A stretch of DNA of 64,000 nt. It comes from CAXXOK01 sp963675655 (lineage in GTDB: Bacteria > Bacillota > Clostridia > Christensenellales > Aristaeellaceae). The notes below the pieces were generated by a model, which saw only the letters and a program-made list of their open reading frames with translations, was not told where the DNA came from and did not search any database. The stretch lies in contig OY776489.1 of NCBI GenBank assembly GCA_963675655.1, positions 3,224,001-3,288,000 on the forward strand, given 5' to 3'. Shown here in pieces: positions 32,673-40,829 of the stretch. Position numbers and translations under genes: made by a program. Each line of letters starts with the position of its first letter. Position 1 is the first letter of the stretch.

Positions 32673-33683
32673 ATGAAGAAATTGGCCGCCGTTCTCCTTG
32701 CGCTGTCTCTGTTGGCTATCTGTCTGCCAACCTATGGCGAAGGTGAAGGACAGACCCAAACAGAAACCGGTACGCAAAACGCATCGGTTTTAACCACCAT
32801 CGCAGCACAGGATGATAGCGGGACTTCTGAAGCCACAGATGAAGATGCCGAAGAAACAACGGTTGCAGGCGAGTGGAACTTTCCCGTTACGCTAACGGAA
32901 TTGCAAAGCGACCATTCTTTGCTTGTCAACCGCGATAATCTGCTGGGTTCGGATTATGTGCCGGATGATTTAGTATATGTAACGGTTCGCCGCGCATCCA
33001 GCAGCAAGATTGAGCTTCGGGAAGAAGTAAACGCAGCACTCGAAAAAATGTTTGAAGCCGCAAGTGCTGTAACCGAGTACACCTATAGAGTTCAAAACAG
33101 CAAAGATGAATGGGTGGAAAAAGAATTCAGCAGTGAAGAGGGCTTACGGCTTGTGCTCAAGAGCGGTTACCGCAGCTATGGCACCCAAAAAACGACATAC
33201 GCTAATTATCTGGCGCGCAATAACGGCGTGGACGATGGCATCAGCAGCCCTCCCGGCGCAAGCGAGCACCAGACCGGTATGGCTTGCGACGTATTGAGCT
33301 ATGACTATAATGCCAATAATAAATATATGAATGATTCCTTCTATCAAACGCCGGAAGCGCAGTGGATGGAAGAAAATTGTTATAGCTACGGTTTCATCCT
33401 GCGTTTTCCGCAAGATCGAGAAGATATTACGCAGGTTCCCTACGAGCCTTGGCATCTGCGCTATGTAGGCCGGGAAATAGCCGGGTATATTAAAAACCAC
33501 GATCTTACTTTAGAAGAGTTCACCGAAATCTGGCAGGCGGAGCTAGCCGATTTCCTGGCGGCCGGCGGTGATGTTGAGGCCCAGTTGATGATGGAGGCGC
33601 TCCATCGTGAAGCCGGTATCGAGTCGACCGTACTGGAAGAATACGGTGAAGACGGAGATGCGGAGATTTCACTTTCCTTTTAA
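32673..33683 (+). CDS. Secreted VanY-type D,D-carboxypeptidase (M15B)
   Basis: 336-aa secreted M15B peptidase. A clear signal peptide (1-22, KKLAAVLLALSLLAI) is followed by a Thr/Glu-rich linker to about 68. The catalytic domain has GYRSYGTQ, PPGASEHQTGMACDV and PYEPWHLRYVGRE, with the zinc His/Asp/His and catalytic Glu all present. A C-terminal acidic extension follows. It should act on peptidoglycan outside the membrane, with the adjacent paralogue. SD GAGGTG precedes ATG 32673. A terminator lies 24 bp after it. Confidence 0.85.
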   Translation: MKKLAAVLLALSLLAICLPTYGEGEGQTQTETGTQNASVLTTIAAQDDSGTSEATDEDAEETTVAGEWNFPVTLTELQSDHSLLVNRDNLLGSDYVPDDLVYVTVRRASSSKIELREEVNAALEKMFEAASAVTEYTYRVQNSKDEWVEKEFSSEEGLRLVLKSGYRSYGTQKTTYANYLARNNGVDDGISSPPGASEHQTGMACDVLSYDYNANNKYMNDSFYQTPEAQWMEENCYSYGFILRFPQDREDITQVPYEPWHLRYVGREIAGYIKNHDLTLEEFTEIWQAELADFLAAGGDVEAQLMMEALHREAGIESTVLEEYGEDGDAEISLSF

Positions 33684-33706
33684 TATAAATTGCGAAGCAG
33701 ATTTAT

Positions 33707-33735
33707 GCACAGCCTGCAAATAGGCTGTGCGGTTT
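33707..33735 (+). terminator. Terminator of the M15 pair
   Basis: A 9-bp stem (GCACAGCCT with AGGCTGTGC) and a 6-nt loop, followed by T-rich sequence. Confidence 0.75.
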
Positions 33736-33772
33736 TCTGTTTTTACTCCGGTCGGGTTTCTACCGCACGCTC

Positions 33773-33801
33773 TTTACAAGTAGCGTAAAAAACGGTAGAA
33801 T
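33773..33801 (+). promoter_or_regulatory. parAB promoter
   Basis: TTTACA (33773-33778), 17 bp and TAGAAT (33796-33801), 45 bp upstream of parA. Confidence 0.55.
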
Positions 33802-33846
33802 AAACAAGGCTTGTCCAACCGCAAAACGTAAACGAGGCTTGATAAT

Positions 33847-34605
33847 ATGGGTAAAACAATTGCCATCACCAATCAGAAAGGCGGCGTTGGGAAAACCACT
33901 ACGGCCATCAATCTGGCTGCTTGCCTTGCGGAGATGGGCAAGCGCATCCTGTTGATCGATCTGGATCCACAAGGGAATAGCACCAGTGGTGTCGGGCTTC
34001 GCGCGGGTGATCAGACTGTATACGAAGCATTGATGGACAACGTACCGCTTGCAAGCATCATCACGGCAACCAAAACAAAGAATTTATGGCTTGCCGCAGC
34101 CGATATCCGGTTGGCCGGCGCAGAATTGGAACTGAAGGATGTGCCTCAGCGTGAATACATGCTCAAACAAATTCTGCAGACCATCGAGCAGCAATATGAT
34201 TTCATTTTTATCGATTGCCCCCCTTCGCTTGGCTTGTTAACACTCAATGCCCTTACCGCAGCACAGCGGGTGCTCATTCCCATCCAATGCGAATACTATG
34301 CACTGGAAGGCGTCACCAGCCTGATGAACACCATCAACCGCGTACAACACAGCTTTAACCGCGGGCTTGATATTGAAGGTATTTTACTCACGATGCTGGA
34401 CGGGCGTACCAATTTAAGTCTGCAAGTTGTCGATTCCGTAAAGAAGCATTTTCGCAATAAGGTATTCTCCACCGCCATTCCACGCAATGTGCGTTTGGGC
34501 GAAGCCCCCAGTCACGGAATGCCCATTCACGAGTATGACGCCCGCAGTCTAGGTGCGGAGTCTTACCGCCAGCTCGCTAAAGAATTTTTAGCGCGGAATC
34601 AATAA
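33847..34605 (+). CDS. parA: Chromosome-partitioning ATPase ParA/Soj
   Basis: 252-aa ParA/MinD-family ATPase. The deviant Walker A NQKGGVGKTTT (7-17), IDLDPQGNST and FIDCPPSLG are all conserved. With ParB it segregates replication origins and, in Firmicutes, tunes DnaA. Its length matches chromosomal Soj (no N-terminal DNA-binding extension). parB follows after 42 bp. gidB/gidA/rnpA, the usual origin neighbours, are absent here. Confidence 0.92.
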   Translation: MGKTIAITNQKGGVGKTTTAINLAACLAEMGKRILLIDLDPQGNSTSGVGLRAGDQTVYEALMDNVPLASIITATKTKNLWLAAADIRLAGAELELKDVPQREYMLKQILQTIEQQYDFIFIDCPPSLGLLTLNALTAAQRVLIPIQCEYYALEGVTSLMNTINRVQHSFNRGLDIEGILLTMLDGRTNLSLQVVDSVKKHFRNKVFSTAIPRNVRLGEAPSHGMPIHEYDARSLGAESYRQLAKEFLARNQ

Positions 34606-34647
34606 TGCTTTTTCCCCCGTTATCTTATTGAGAAGGAGCTTTAGCCC

Positions 34648-35496
34648 ATGAAAAAAACCGGCCTTGGACGCGGCTTAGACGCCCTCCTTCCACTGGATGA
34701 CGATTTGCTTGATACATCCGTGCGGGAGATTTCTATTTTAGACATTGATCCCAATCAATCCCAACCGCGCAAGACCTTTAACAAGGATGCTTTGGAGCAA
34801 TTGGCCGAGAGCATTCGGCAGGCAGGTGTATTACAACCAATTCTTACGGTTGAACATGGCACGCGCTACCGCATTATCGCAGGCGAACGGCGTTTCCGAG
34901 CAGCGCGGCTGGCTGGCCTAACTACGATTCCCTGTATCGTACGCAGCTTAACGCAGGAACAGCAGTTAGAGGCGGCGCTTATAGAAAACCTCCAGCGGGA
35001 GGATTTGAACCCGATCGAAGAAGCACAGGCAATTCGCGGGTTGATGGAGCAATGCGGGTATACGCAAGAAGAAGCCGCAAAAAAGCTTGGAAAAAGCAGA
35101 CCCGCTGTAACCAACGCTCTCCGTCTTCTCACCCTTCCCCAGAGCATTATGAATCTGGTACTGGAAGGCAAATTAAGTGCAGGCCACGCACGCGTACTGG
35201 CAGGCGCATCACCGGAAACCAGGCAGTTGGAACTTGCGCACCAGACCGTACTGCACGATTATAGCGTGCGTAAGCTGGAAGAGATCGCCCAAAAGAAGCC
35301 TGCTGCCGTACGCAGCACCAGCGCTACTAAAAACCTGAGTGCGGAATTAGTATCATTGGAGGACACCGTACGTGAGGCTCTAGGCGTAAAAACAGCGCTC
35401 TCTGGCAATGAACGCAAAGGAAAAATCACACTTACCTACAGTAACACGCAAGAGCTTGAACATATCTACGAAGTCTTTGGCAGGCTACTAAGTTAG
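34648..35496 (+). CDS. parB: Chromosome-partitioning protein ParB/Spo0J
   Basis: 282-aa ParB CTPase clamp. KKTGLGRGLDALL opens the protein, IDPNQSQPRKTF the ParB-N domain, GERRFRAARLAGL the CTP-binding GERRxRA box, and ENLQREDLNPIEEA and GKSRPAVTNALRLL the DNA-binding helix-turn-helix. A C-terminal dimerisation region ends near 282. The SD AAGGAG precedes ATG 34648. I searched by eye for parS-like 16-mers (TGTTTCACGTGAAACA type) and found none in this window. Confidence 0.92.
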   Translation: MKKTGLGRGLDALLPLDDDLLDTSVREISILDIDPNQSQPRKTFNKDALEQLAESIRQAGVLQPILTVEHGTRYRIIAGERRFRAARLAGLTTIPCIVRSLTQEQQLEAALIENLQREDLNPIEEAQAIRGLMEQCGYTQEEAAKKLGKSRPAVTNALRLLTLPQSIMNLVLEGKLSAGHARVLAGASPETRQLELAHQTVLHDYSVRKLEEIAQKKPAAVRSTSATKNLSAELVSLEDTVREALGVKTALSGNERKGKITLTYSNTQELEHIYEVFGRLLS

Positions 35497-35538
35497 CCTT
35501 CACCAAAGAGTAAGCATGAATTGGGTGGTGACGAACAT

Positions 35539-36726
35539 ATGAAATCCGGTAACTACGCTACGGGACGGCGGCGCGACCCCTACAAATTACTATTGCGGAT
35601 AGCCGGTATTCTGGTTGCCGTAGTCGCGATCAGCACGGTCATATTCTTGCTGTGTAACTCTGCCGTGATTAACGATTACAAGGCGCAGCGAAACACAATT
35701 GATCAACTGAATGAAGAGGGCGAACAGGAATTTAATGCCCAAATGAATGCGCTACGCGCCAGCGTCAGTACAACCGTTGATCCTGATACGGGCGAAGTTA
35801 GCACCGTTGCAGGCGCTTATTGGGAAAGTACGATCGATGATGCGCTATGGCGCATTGAGGATGAAAGCAACACTGCGCTGGAGAATGTAAGCGATTTTAC
35901 GCTAAACCGTGCCGATTTGCTCATTGGCGGTTTACTGCTCGTGAACCCCTGGCATTCTCTGCCCAGCGATTTTAGCGAAGATCAGTTAGTGAGCATCGGC
36001 ACTTCAAGCGGATGGAAAATTGCCGTTTCAGATGGCAACGTCCGTGTATTCCCTGCTGCGTATACTGCTTTGGATACTATGATTAGTGCTGCTGCTGAAG
36101 ACGGCTTGGCGGATTATATCGTTCGTGAAGCATACCGCAGCAATGACACGCAAACTGAACTGTTTAACAACAAAATGGAAAAGCTTAGCAGCAAATACAG
36201 CGGAGATATCTTGATTGAGCAAACCAAGAAAACCGTAAATTATCCAGGTACCAGCGAATACCAATCAGGTCTTTCCTTCCGCATGGACATATACAACAAA
36301 GCTGATCCAGAGGTCGGCAAGCAGAAATTTCAGGAGTCCGATCAAGGGAAATGGTTTACCAATAACGGTTGGAAATATGGCGTTATCTTCCGTTTCCCCA
36401 CCGAGGATTTCCCCAACGCCAGTTGGGAAGACAAATCCTATAAGACCGGCGTAAGCGTACAGTTGAATTTGTACCGCTATGTTGGAGAGGCGCATTCCGT
36501 CGCCATGCGGATTATGGATTATTGTTTGGAAGAGTATGTTGAATTTCTGATCAGCCATCCACATATTTGCATCTATAAAGATGGCGCGCTTGTATACGAA
36601 ATATACCGTATCGAAGCAGAGGATGCAGATAGCTATACCGTACCTGTGCCTAACCCTGCAAGCAGCTACATTGCCAGTTTGGACAATATGGGCGGCGTCG
36701 TAATGGCGTACTCATACGACAACTAA
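35539..36726 (+). CDS. Membrane-anchored M15-fold protein without zinc ligands (pseudo-peptidase)
   Basis: 395-aa protein with one transmembrane helix (about 21-43) and a large extracellular part. Its second half aligns by eye with the two VanY-like neighbours: EAYRSNDTQTELF matches the GYRSY region, PGTSEYQSGLSFRMDI matches SEHQTGMACDV with the zinc His replaced by Tyr, and LNLYRYVGEAHS matches PWHLRYVGREIA with the second His lost. It should therefore bind rather than cut peptidoglycan stems. ATG 35539 follows GGTGGTG. It lies 42 bp after parB and shares its terminator, so it is probably in the parAB operon. Confidence 0.75.
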   Translation: MKSGNYATGRRRDPYKLLLRIAGILVAVVAISTVIFLLCNSAVINDYKAQRNTIDQLNEEGEQEFNAQMNALRASVSTTVDPDTGEVSTVAGAYWESTIDDALWRIEDESNTALENVSDFTLNRADLLIGGLLLVNPWHSLPSDFSEDQLVSIGTSSGWKIAVSDGNVRVFPAAYTALDTMISAAAEDGLADYIVREAYRSNDTQTELFNNKMEKLSSKYSGDILIEQTKKTVNYPGTSEYQSGLSFRMDIYNKADPEVGKQKFQESDQGKWFTNNGWKYGVIFRFPTEDFPNASWEDKSYKTGVSVQLNLYRYVGEAHSVAMRIMDYCLEEYVEFLISHPHICIYKDGALVYEIYRIEAEDADSYTVPVPNPASSYIASLDNMGGVVMAYSYDN

Positions 36727-36744
36727 CAATTAGAATACAGAAAC

Positions 36745-36770
36745 ACTCCCAGCCATGCTGGGAGTCTTTC
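36745..36770 (+). terminator. Terminator of the parA-parB-M15-like operon
   Basis: Stem ACTCCCAGC with GCTGGGAGT and a tight 3-nt loop, then CTTTCTT. Confidence 0.75.
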
Positions 36771-37335
36771 TTGTTATGCTTTCGCAAGTTACGTACATAC
36801 AATAGCCCTGCAAGTACAATTTCGTATTCACTCCAAAGCACAGGCGAAAGAGCGCATACCATGAATTAAAAAAATACACGGGGGATCCTATTAGCTTTGT
36901 GTAAATGGAAAAGAAATAGGATTAATATAGCACTTTTCCCATCAGGTATGCCGTCGCTTCCAACACACTGTATTTGCGCGCTTCCCTAATAAGCGTGGAT
37001 ATAGAATCTGGGTATAGCTCTACTCTCATGATTTCGATTTCGTTTCGATTACATTCTTCCCAAAGCATTTTGCCGCTGTTCTTGTTTCACGCTCCATAGA
37101 TACTTCGTTTCCAATACTTAATTGAAAACCTAATGGATACATACATGCTCATGCCGTATGCGCTATGCTTTTCTTGTCGATAAGACTACCTAACTAATAC
37201 GATGGATTGGTAAACCCTCATCAGCTTAACATTGTAGGTTCTTTGTTTGAAGCACAAGCATATTTTCCTTACCAAGCATAGTTGGGGTGGCTATTCGGCT
37301 TTTTTTACTTTTTAGCCCATCACTTATGTGAATAT
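36771..37335. other. Gene-poor interval, possibly with a decayed gene
   Basis: About 560 bp with no well-supported gene. On the minus strand a 48-codon frame (36922-37068) and an overlapping frame upstream look like pieces of one frameshifted gene. The interval is more AT-rich than the surrounding genes. TTGTTTCACG at 37082 resembles half of a parS site but is not palindromic. Confidence 0.35.
36922..37068 (-). CDS. Possible small ORF or gene remnant (48 aa)
   Basis: ATG 37068 to TAA 36922 encodes a charged, helix-prone peptide with MRVELYPDSI and LEATAYLMGK. The SD is weak. The upstream sequence in another frame (about 37070-37130) continues with coding-like character, so this may be the C-terminal piece of a frameshifted gene. 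The family is not recognised. Confidence 0.2.
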   Translation of the reverse strand: MLWEECNRNEIEIMRVELYPDSISTLIREARKYSVLEATAYLMGKVLY

Positions 37336-37374
37336 ACAAAAAGAGTTCCGAAAGCCTTGCTTTCGGAACTCTTT
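37336..37374 (-). terminator. Terminator of rplJ-rplL
   Basis: A perfect 15-bp stem (AAAGAGTTCCGAAAG with 37360-37374) and a 5-nt loop, with a T tract on the minus strand. Confidence 0.9.
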
Positions 37375-37381
37375 GCCAAAC

Positions 37382-37756
37382 TTATTTGATTTCGATCGTC
37401 GCGCCAACTTCGGCAAACTTGGCTTTGATCTTCTCGGCTTCTTCTTTGGAAGCGCCTTCTTTGATGGTCTTCGGGGTGCCTTCGACCATGTCTTTGGCTT
37501 CCTTCAGGCCCAGGCCGCTTACAACTTCGCGTACAGCCTTGATAACCTTGATCTTCTCAGCGCCGGCATCCTTGAGGATGACGTCAAATTCGGTCTTTTC
37601 TTCCGCAGAAGCGGCAGCAGCGCCACCGGCAGCAGGAGCGGCCACAACGGCAGCAGCGGCAGATACGCCGAATTTCTCTTCCAGAGCCTTAACCAGTTCG
37701 TTCAGTTCCAAGACAGACATTTTCTCAATCTCGGCAATAAATTCCTCATGAGTCAT
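37382..37756 (-). CDS. rplL: Ribosomal protein L7/L12
   Basis: 124-aa stalk protein bL12 that recruits translation GTPases. The N-terminal dimerisation domain (FIAEIEKMSVLELNEL) is joined by an Ala/Gly-rich hinge to the C-terminal domain (EFDVIL, KIKVIKAVRE, GLGLKEAKDMVE). ATG 37756 is preceded by GGAGG; an upstream ATG at 37771 lies before the SD. It is second in the rplJ-rplL operon. No rpoB follows, unlike the usual bacterial order. Confidence 0.96.
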   Translation of the reverse strand: MTHEEFIAEIEKMSVLELNELVKALEEKFGVSAAAAVVAAPAAGGAAAASAEEKTEFDVILKDAGAEKIKVIKAVREVVSGLGLKEAKDMVEGTPKTIKEGASKEEAEKIKAKFAEVGATIEIK

Positions 37757-37802
37757 GTGATGAACCTCCATTCAATCGCTATTTTCGGTTTTGTAATGTT
37801 TG

Positions 37803-38330
37803 TTAGGCTTCCGCAGGCGCGGCGACTTCTTCGCCTTCGCTCTGCTTTTTGGCAATCGCATCCAGCACACGGACGAATCCGCTTACGCTGCTCTGCAAGC
37901 TGCCAAGCAAACGGGCCAGCAACACTTCGCGGCTGGGCACCTTGGACAATTCTGCGACCTTTGCGGGGTCCATAATCTCATTGCCCATCAGACCGGCTTT
38001 CACCTGAATTGCTTCCGTTTTGTTCTTTTCTACGAACTCAGTGATGATCTTCGCACCGGACACTACGTCCTCATTGCTGAAAGCAAAGGCAGACGTGCCA
38101 TTGAGAATCTCATCCAAACCGGTGATTTTGAGATCGTTAAGCGCACGGCGGGCTAACGTGTTTTTCAGTACACAGTAGTCTACATTCGCGGCACGGCATT
38201 GCGCGCGCAGCTTGGTAACCTGCTCTACCGTCAAACCACTGTAGCTCACCACCACAACGCTTTTAGCGTCTTGGAATTTCTTTGTGATCTCCGCTACGGC
38301 TTGCTTTTTCAGCTCAAAGTTCTTGCTCAT
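37803..38330 (-). CDS. rplJ: Ribosomal protein L10
   Basis: 175-aa uL10, the base of the L12 stalk. VVVSYSGLTVEQVTKLR and VLKNTLARRA are conserved. ATG 38330 follows AGGAGGTG. Its expression is probably controlled by the L10 leader RNA just upstream, to which L10(L12)4 binds. The rplK-rplA genes that normally precede it are not here, so the operon starts at its own promoter. Confidence 0.95.
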   Translation of the reverse strand: MSKNFELKKQAVAEITKKFQDAKSVVVVSYSGLTVEQVTKLRAQCRAANVDYCVLKNTLARRALNDLKITGLDEILNGTSAFAFSNEDVVSGAKIITEFVEKNKTEAIQVKAGLMGNEIMDPAKVAELSKVPSREVLLARLLGSLQSSVSGFVRVLDAIAKKQSEGEEVAAPAEA

Positions 38331-38367
38331 TGGGGTTGCACCTCCTTTTTCAGAATCCTGCGATTCC

Positions 38368-38508
38368 AAAAAGAAAACCCTTGCAGGCGCAAGGGCGAAC
38401 GTAGTCGCGTAGGGATTTCTCCCGCCTTACACCTCGGCGAGCCGAGCTTTCGCTCCATCAAAGGGTTTCCCCCACTCGCTGTCTTCGGCATAGTTTTCCA
38501 AAGAATCG
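38368..38508 (-). ncRNA. Ribosomal protein L10 leader
   Basis: About 140 nt of 5' UTR on the minus strand with hallmarks of the Firmicutes L10 leader: GCCGAAGACAGC near the 5' end, GCCGAGGTG in the middle, AAATCCCTACGCGA, and a final hairpin CCCTTGC-GCCT-GCAAGGG (38378-38395) with a T tract that acts as attenuator. When L10-L12 is in excess it binds the kink-turn region and favours termination. Confidence 0.85.
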
Positions 38509-38514
38509 ACTTTT

Positions 38515-38542
38515 ATTATACTGTAAGCTCCAGATTTGTCAA
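38515..38542 (-). promoter_or_regulatory. rplJ-rplL promoter
   Basis: On the minus strand, TTGACA (38537-38542), a 16-bp spacer and TATAAT (38515-38520), just upstream of the L10 leader. Confidence 0.75.
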
Positions 38543-38583
38543 TGGTCTACGTAATTTTTTATCATTAAAAATTGCGCTGCACA

Positions 38584-39639
38584 TTATACCTTCTGGCCAC
38601 ACTCAGGGCAGAAATTATCACCCGGCTTCAATTCCGCGCCACAGTTGGTGCACTTGCGCGCAACATTCTGGGGAGCACCGCATTCAGGGCAGAAACGGCT
38701 GCCAACCGGAATCGCCTTCCCACAGGAAACACAACTGGTCGTTGCTGCCTGAGGAGTCGCTTCGCTTTGCGTCTTTCCGGCATTCATGCTCTGGGCAAAC
38801 ATCTGGCCCATCGCAGCGCCTGCGCCCATTCCAACGCCCATCCCAGCCATACCGCCGCTATTGTTGTTGGCAGCTTCGCGCATCGCTTCCGCCGCTTGAT
38901 ACTGCGAATACTTGTTCAAATCGCCAACCACACCCATGGAAGTACGCTTGTCAATGCTCTTTTCTACTTCTTCCGGCAAGCTTATATTTTCAATAATAAA
39001 GCTGGTCAACGACAGTCCCAACGTTTCTACTTTCGGCGAAAGTGCCTTTAGTGCGTATTGGCTCAGCTCTTCATAATTTGCCGCCAAATCCAGCGCTGGG
39101 ATTTTGCTTTCCGCGATTGCATCGCTTAAGCCGGACACCAACGTACGCTTTATTTGCCCTTCCACGTCCTCGACGGTAAACATCCCGTTGGTTCCAAACA
39201 CTTCTTTCAGGAACGTTTCCGGGTTGGTTACACGGAATGCAAATATACCAAAAGCGCGAACACGGATCATGCCAAACTCGGAATCACGCATCATTACCGG
39301 ATTGCTGGTACCCCACTTCCGGTCCAAAAACTGTTTGGTACTAATAAAGTAAACATCCGACTTAAACGGCGAATTAAACCCAAATTTCCAAGCTTTGAGC
39401 GCTGTCATAATCGGCATGTTCTGGGTAGTCAGCTCATAGCGACCCGGTTGATACACATCCGCCAGCTGCCCCTCATTTACGAAAATCGCCACCTGGCTCT
39501 CCCGAACCGTAAGCTGCGCACCCATCATGATTTCTTTGCCATCCATGTCATAGCGGTGCACCATGGTGTTTTGTGTATCGTCTTTCCATTCAATAACATC
39601 AATAATCTGGCTGGTTACAATTTTCTTAAAAAGTCCCAT
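38584..39639 (-). CDS. SPFH-domain protein with C-terminal double zinc ribbon
   Basis: 351-aa protein of the YdjI / virion-core-protein-like SPFH family. The SPFH domain (about 30-260) contains GRYELTTQNMP and FGIFAFRV. A Gly/Ala/Met-rich linker (MAGMGVGMGAGAAMG) leads to two CxxC zinc-ribbon pairs, CVSCGK...CPECG and CTNCGA...CPECG. SPFH proteins assemble into membrane-associated rings or scaffolds. B. subtilis YdjI is linked to membrane stress recruitment, which may be a guide. ATG 39639 is preceded by GAGAGGAGC. It lies 32 bp after the receiver-like gene in the same operon. Confidence 0.8.
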   Translation of the reverse strand: MGLFKKIVTSQIIDVIEWKDDTQNTMVHRYDMDGKEIMMGAQLTVRESQVAIFVNEGQLADVYQPGRYELTTQNMPIMTALKAWKFGFNSPFKSDVYFISTKQFLDRKWGTSNPVMMRDSEFGMIRVRAFGIFAFRVTNPETFLKEVFGTNGMFTVEDVEGQIKRTLVSGLSDAIAESKIPALDLAANYEELSQYALKALSPKVETLGLSLTSFIIENISLPEEVEKSIDKRTSMGVVGDLNKYSQYQAAEAMREAANNNSGGMAGMGVGMGAGAAMGQMFAQSMNAGKTQSEATPQAATTSCVSCGKAIPVGSRFCPECGAPQNVARKCTNCGAELKPGDNFCPECGQKV

Positions 39640-39671
39640 AATCGCTTGCTCCTCTCTAGCTTTGCGAAACG

Positions 39672-40472
39672 TTATTTCCGGGCACATTCATCGGCGAAAA
39701 CAATTAACCCATCGCGCATGCACAGCTCTGTAACCGTCATGGGCAACCCCAGATAGTTATAAATCTGTTCTACTGTCTCGTCGATGTATTGCTTTGCTTT
39801 GGTTAAATCTGCCGCATGGTATTCTTCGCCGCGACGGGGGCAAAACACAACCCGAATCTCCTCCGGCGATACGACGGACAGATGAATATTCTGATGGTCG
39901 TATTCCTCGCCAAAAAAGTTTTGCAATGCTATGCCCAGCCGCTCGCTGCCATAATGCCACCGGCCTGTAATAAACGCGTCGCCCTGCGGTACGCTAATCC
40001 GGGCAAAAACACAGGGTTTTTCCGGGTCGTCATCGCAGCGGTACATACGTTCATGCTTGAGTATATAGTCTTTTGTAGGTGCAAGCCCAGAAAGCAGGCG
40101 GTTACGCCAGCGTTTGCGAGCCAACTTAAAATAATAACTCTCGTCATAGTCATCGTTGGAATCGTCTGTGTGCATCTGGTTAAGCAATAGTTCTACTTCG
40201 CGGATGATCTCCAATTGCTTCTCATTGCTGTCTGCAATTTCAAAAATAGGTAGATCAGGCGCATTTTCGTCCAGCCATTTTTCCAGTTCCTGATATTCCG
40301 GCTCATCACCAATGGCAATTGCGTCGATATGATGCTTATGCATACACTCGATCGCTTCGTCAACGGTTTTGCGCAGGCGCGGGGGTTTAAACCCCATGGT
40401 TTCCCACCCCTGCATGGAGTCGAACATTTCTTCTACTCGCTGTTCCCGCGTAACGATCAAAAGCCTATACAC
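39672..40472 (-). CDS. Receiver-like protein of unknown function
   Basis: 266-aa protein. The first 110 residues look like a response-regulator receiver fold (YRLLIVTREQRVEEMFDSM, IDAIAIGDEP at the usual phospho-Asp strand, LPIFEIAD), but the acidic pocket and the phospho-Asp context are not canonical. The C-terminal 130 residues (ITGRWHYGSERLGIALQNFF) resemble no domain I know, and there is no helix-turn-helix. GTG 40472 has GGAGGG at proper spacing; TTG 40478 abuts it. Its operon partner is the SPFH-zinc-ribbon protein, suggesting regulation of that scaffold. Confidence 0.6.
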   Translation of the reverse strand: MYRLLIVTREQRVEEMFDSMQGWETMGFKPPRLRKTVDEAIECMHKHHIDAIAIGDEPEYQELEKWLDENAPDLPIFEIADSNEKQLEIIREVELLLNQMHTDDSNDDYDESYYFKLARKRWRNRLLSGLAPTKDYILKHERMYRCDDDPEKPCVFARISVPQGDAFITGRWHYGSERLGIALQNFFGEEYDHQNIHLSVVSPEEIRVVFCPRRGEEYHAADLTKAKQYIDETVEQIYNYLGLPMTVTELCMRDGLIVFADECARK

Positions 40473-40505
40473 GCGCAACCCTCCATGCTATTAATCAACA
40501 GCAAC

Positions 40506-40535
40506 ATTATACCCTACTTTGGTGCAAAATATCAA
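40506..40535 (-). promoter_or_regulatory. Promoter of the receiver-SPFH operon
   Basis: On the minus strand, TTGATA (40530-40535), 18 bp and TATAAT (40506-40511). Confidence 0.6.
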
Positions 40536-40829
40536 TGATTTTAATGATTTGATTCCAAAGGATAACATTTGCACAGTGACCATTTCCCCTATACCATTAG
40601 GCTGTAACGCAGTTTAGACAACAAAAAACCAACCTGCCAATCATTGGCAAATTGGTCATAATTATTATCAAATTTTTATCTTGCAAACGCAGAGACTTTT
40701 ACTATTTTATCCATTTTTGCGAATCATTTCCTCTCTTCATCGCCAGATGGTCGGATGCTGTTTCCCAGTTATTGCTACTTCACCACAACCGGAACAGCAG
40801 CTTATATAAACGGAAATCTATGGTTGCTT
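40536..40829. other. Intergenic region with one terminator-like hairpin
   Basis: A nested hairpin at 40628-40656 (ACCAA..TGCCAA-TCA-TTGGCA..TTGGT), with a T tract on the minus strand, probably ends the membrane-protein gene. Nothing else is recognised. Confidence 0.45.

Noticed and set aside
37070..37100. Possible parS site near TTGTTTCACG
   Set aside because: Only one half resembles parS; the other half is not complementary, so it is not a ParB site by sequence.
38199..38996. Plus-strand ORF of 265 codons over rplJ leader and SPFH gene
   Set aside because: It is antisense to the L10 leader and two supported genes and has no coding features.
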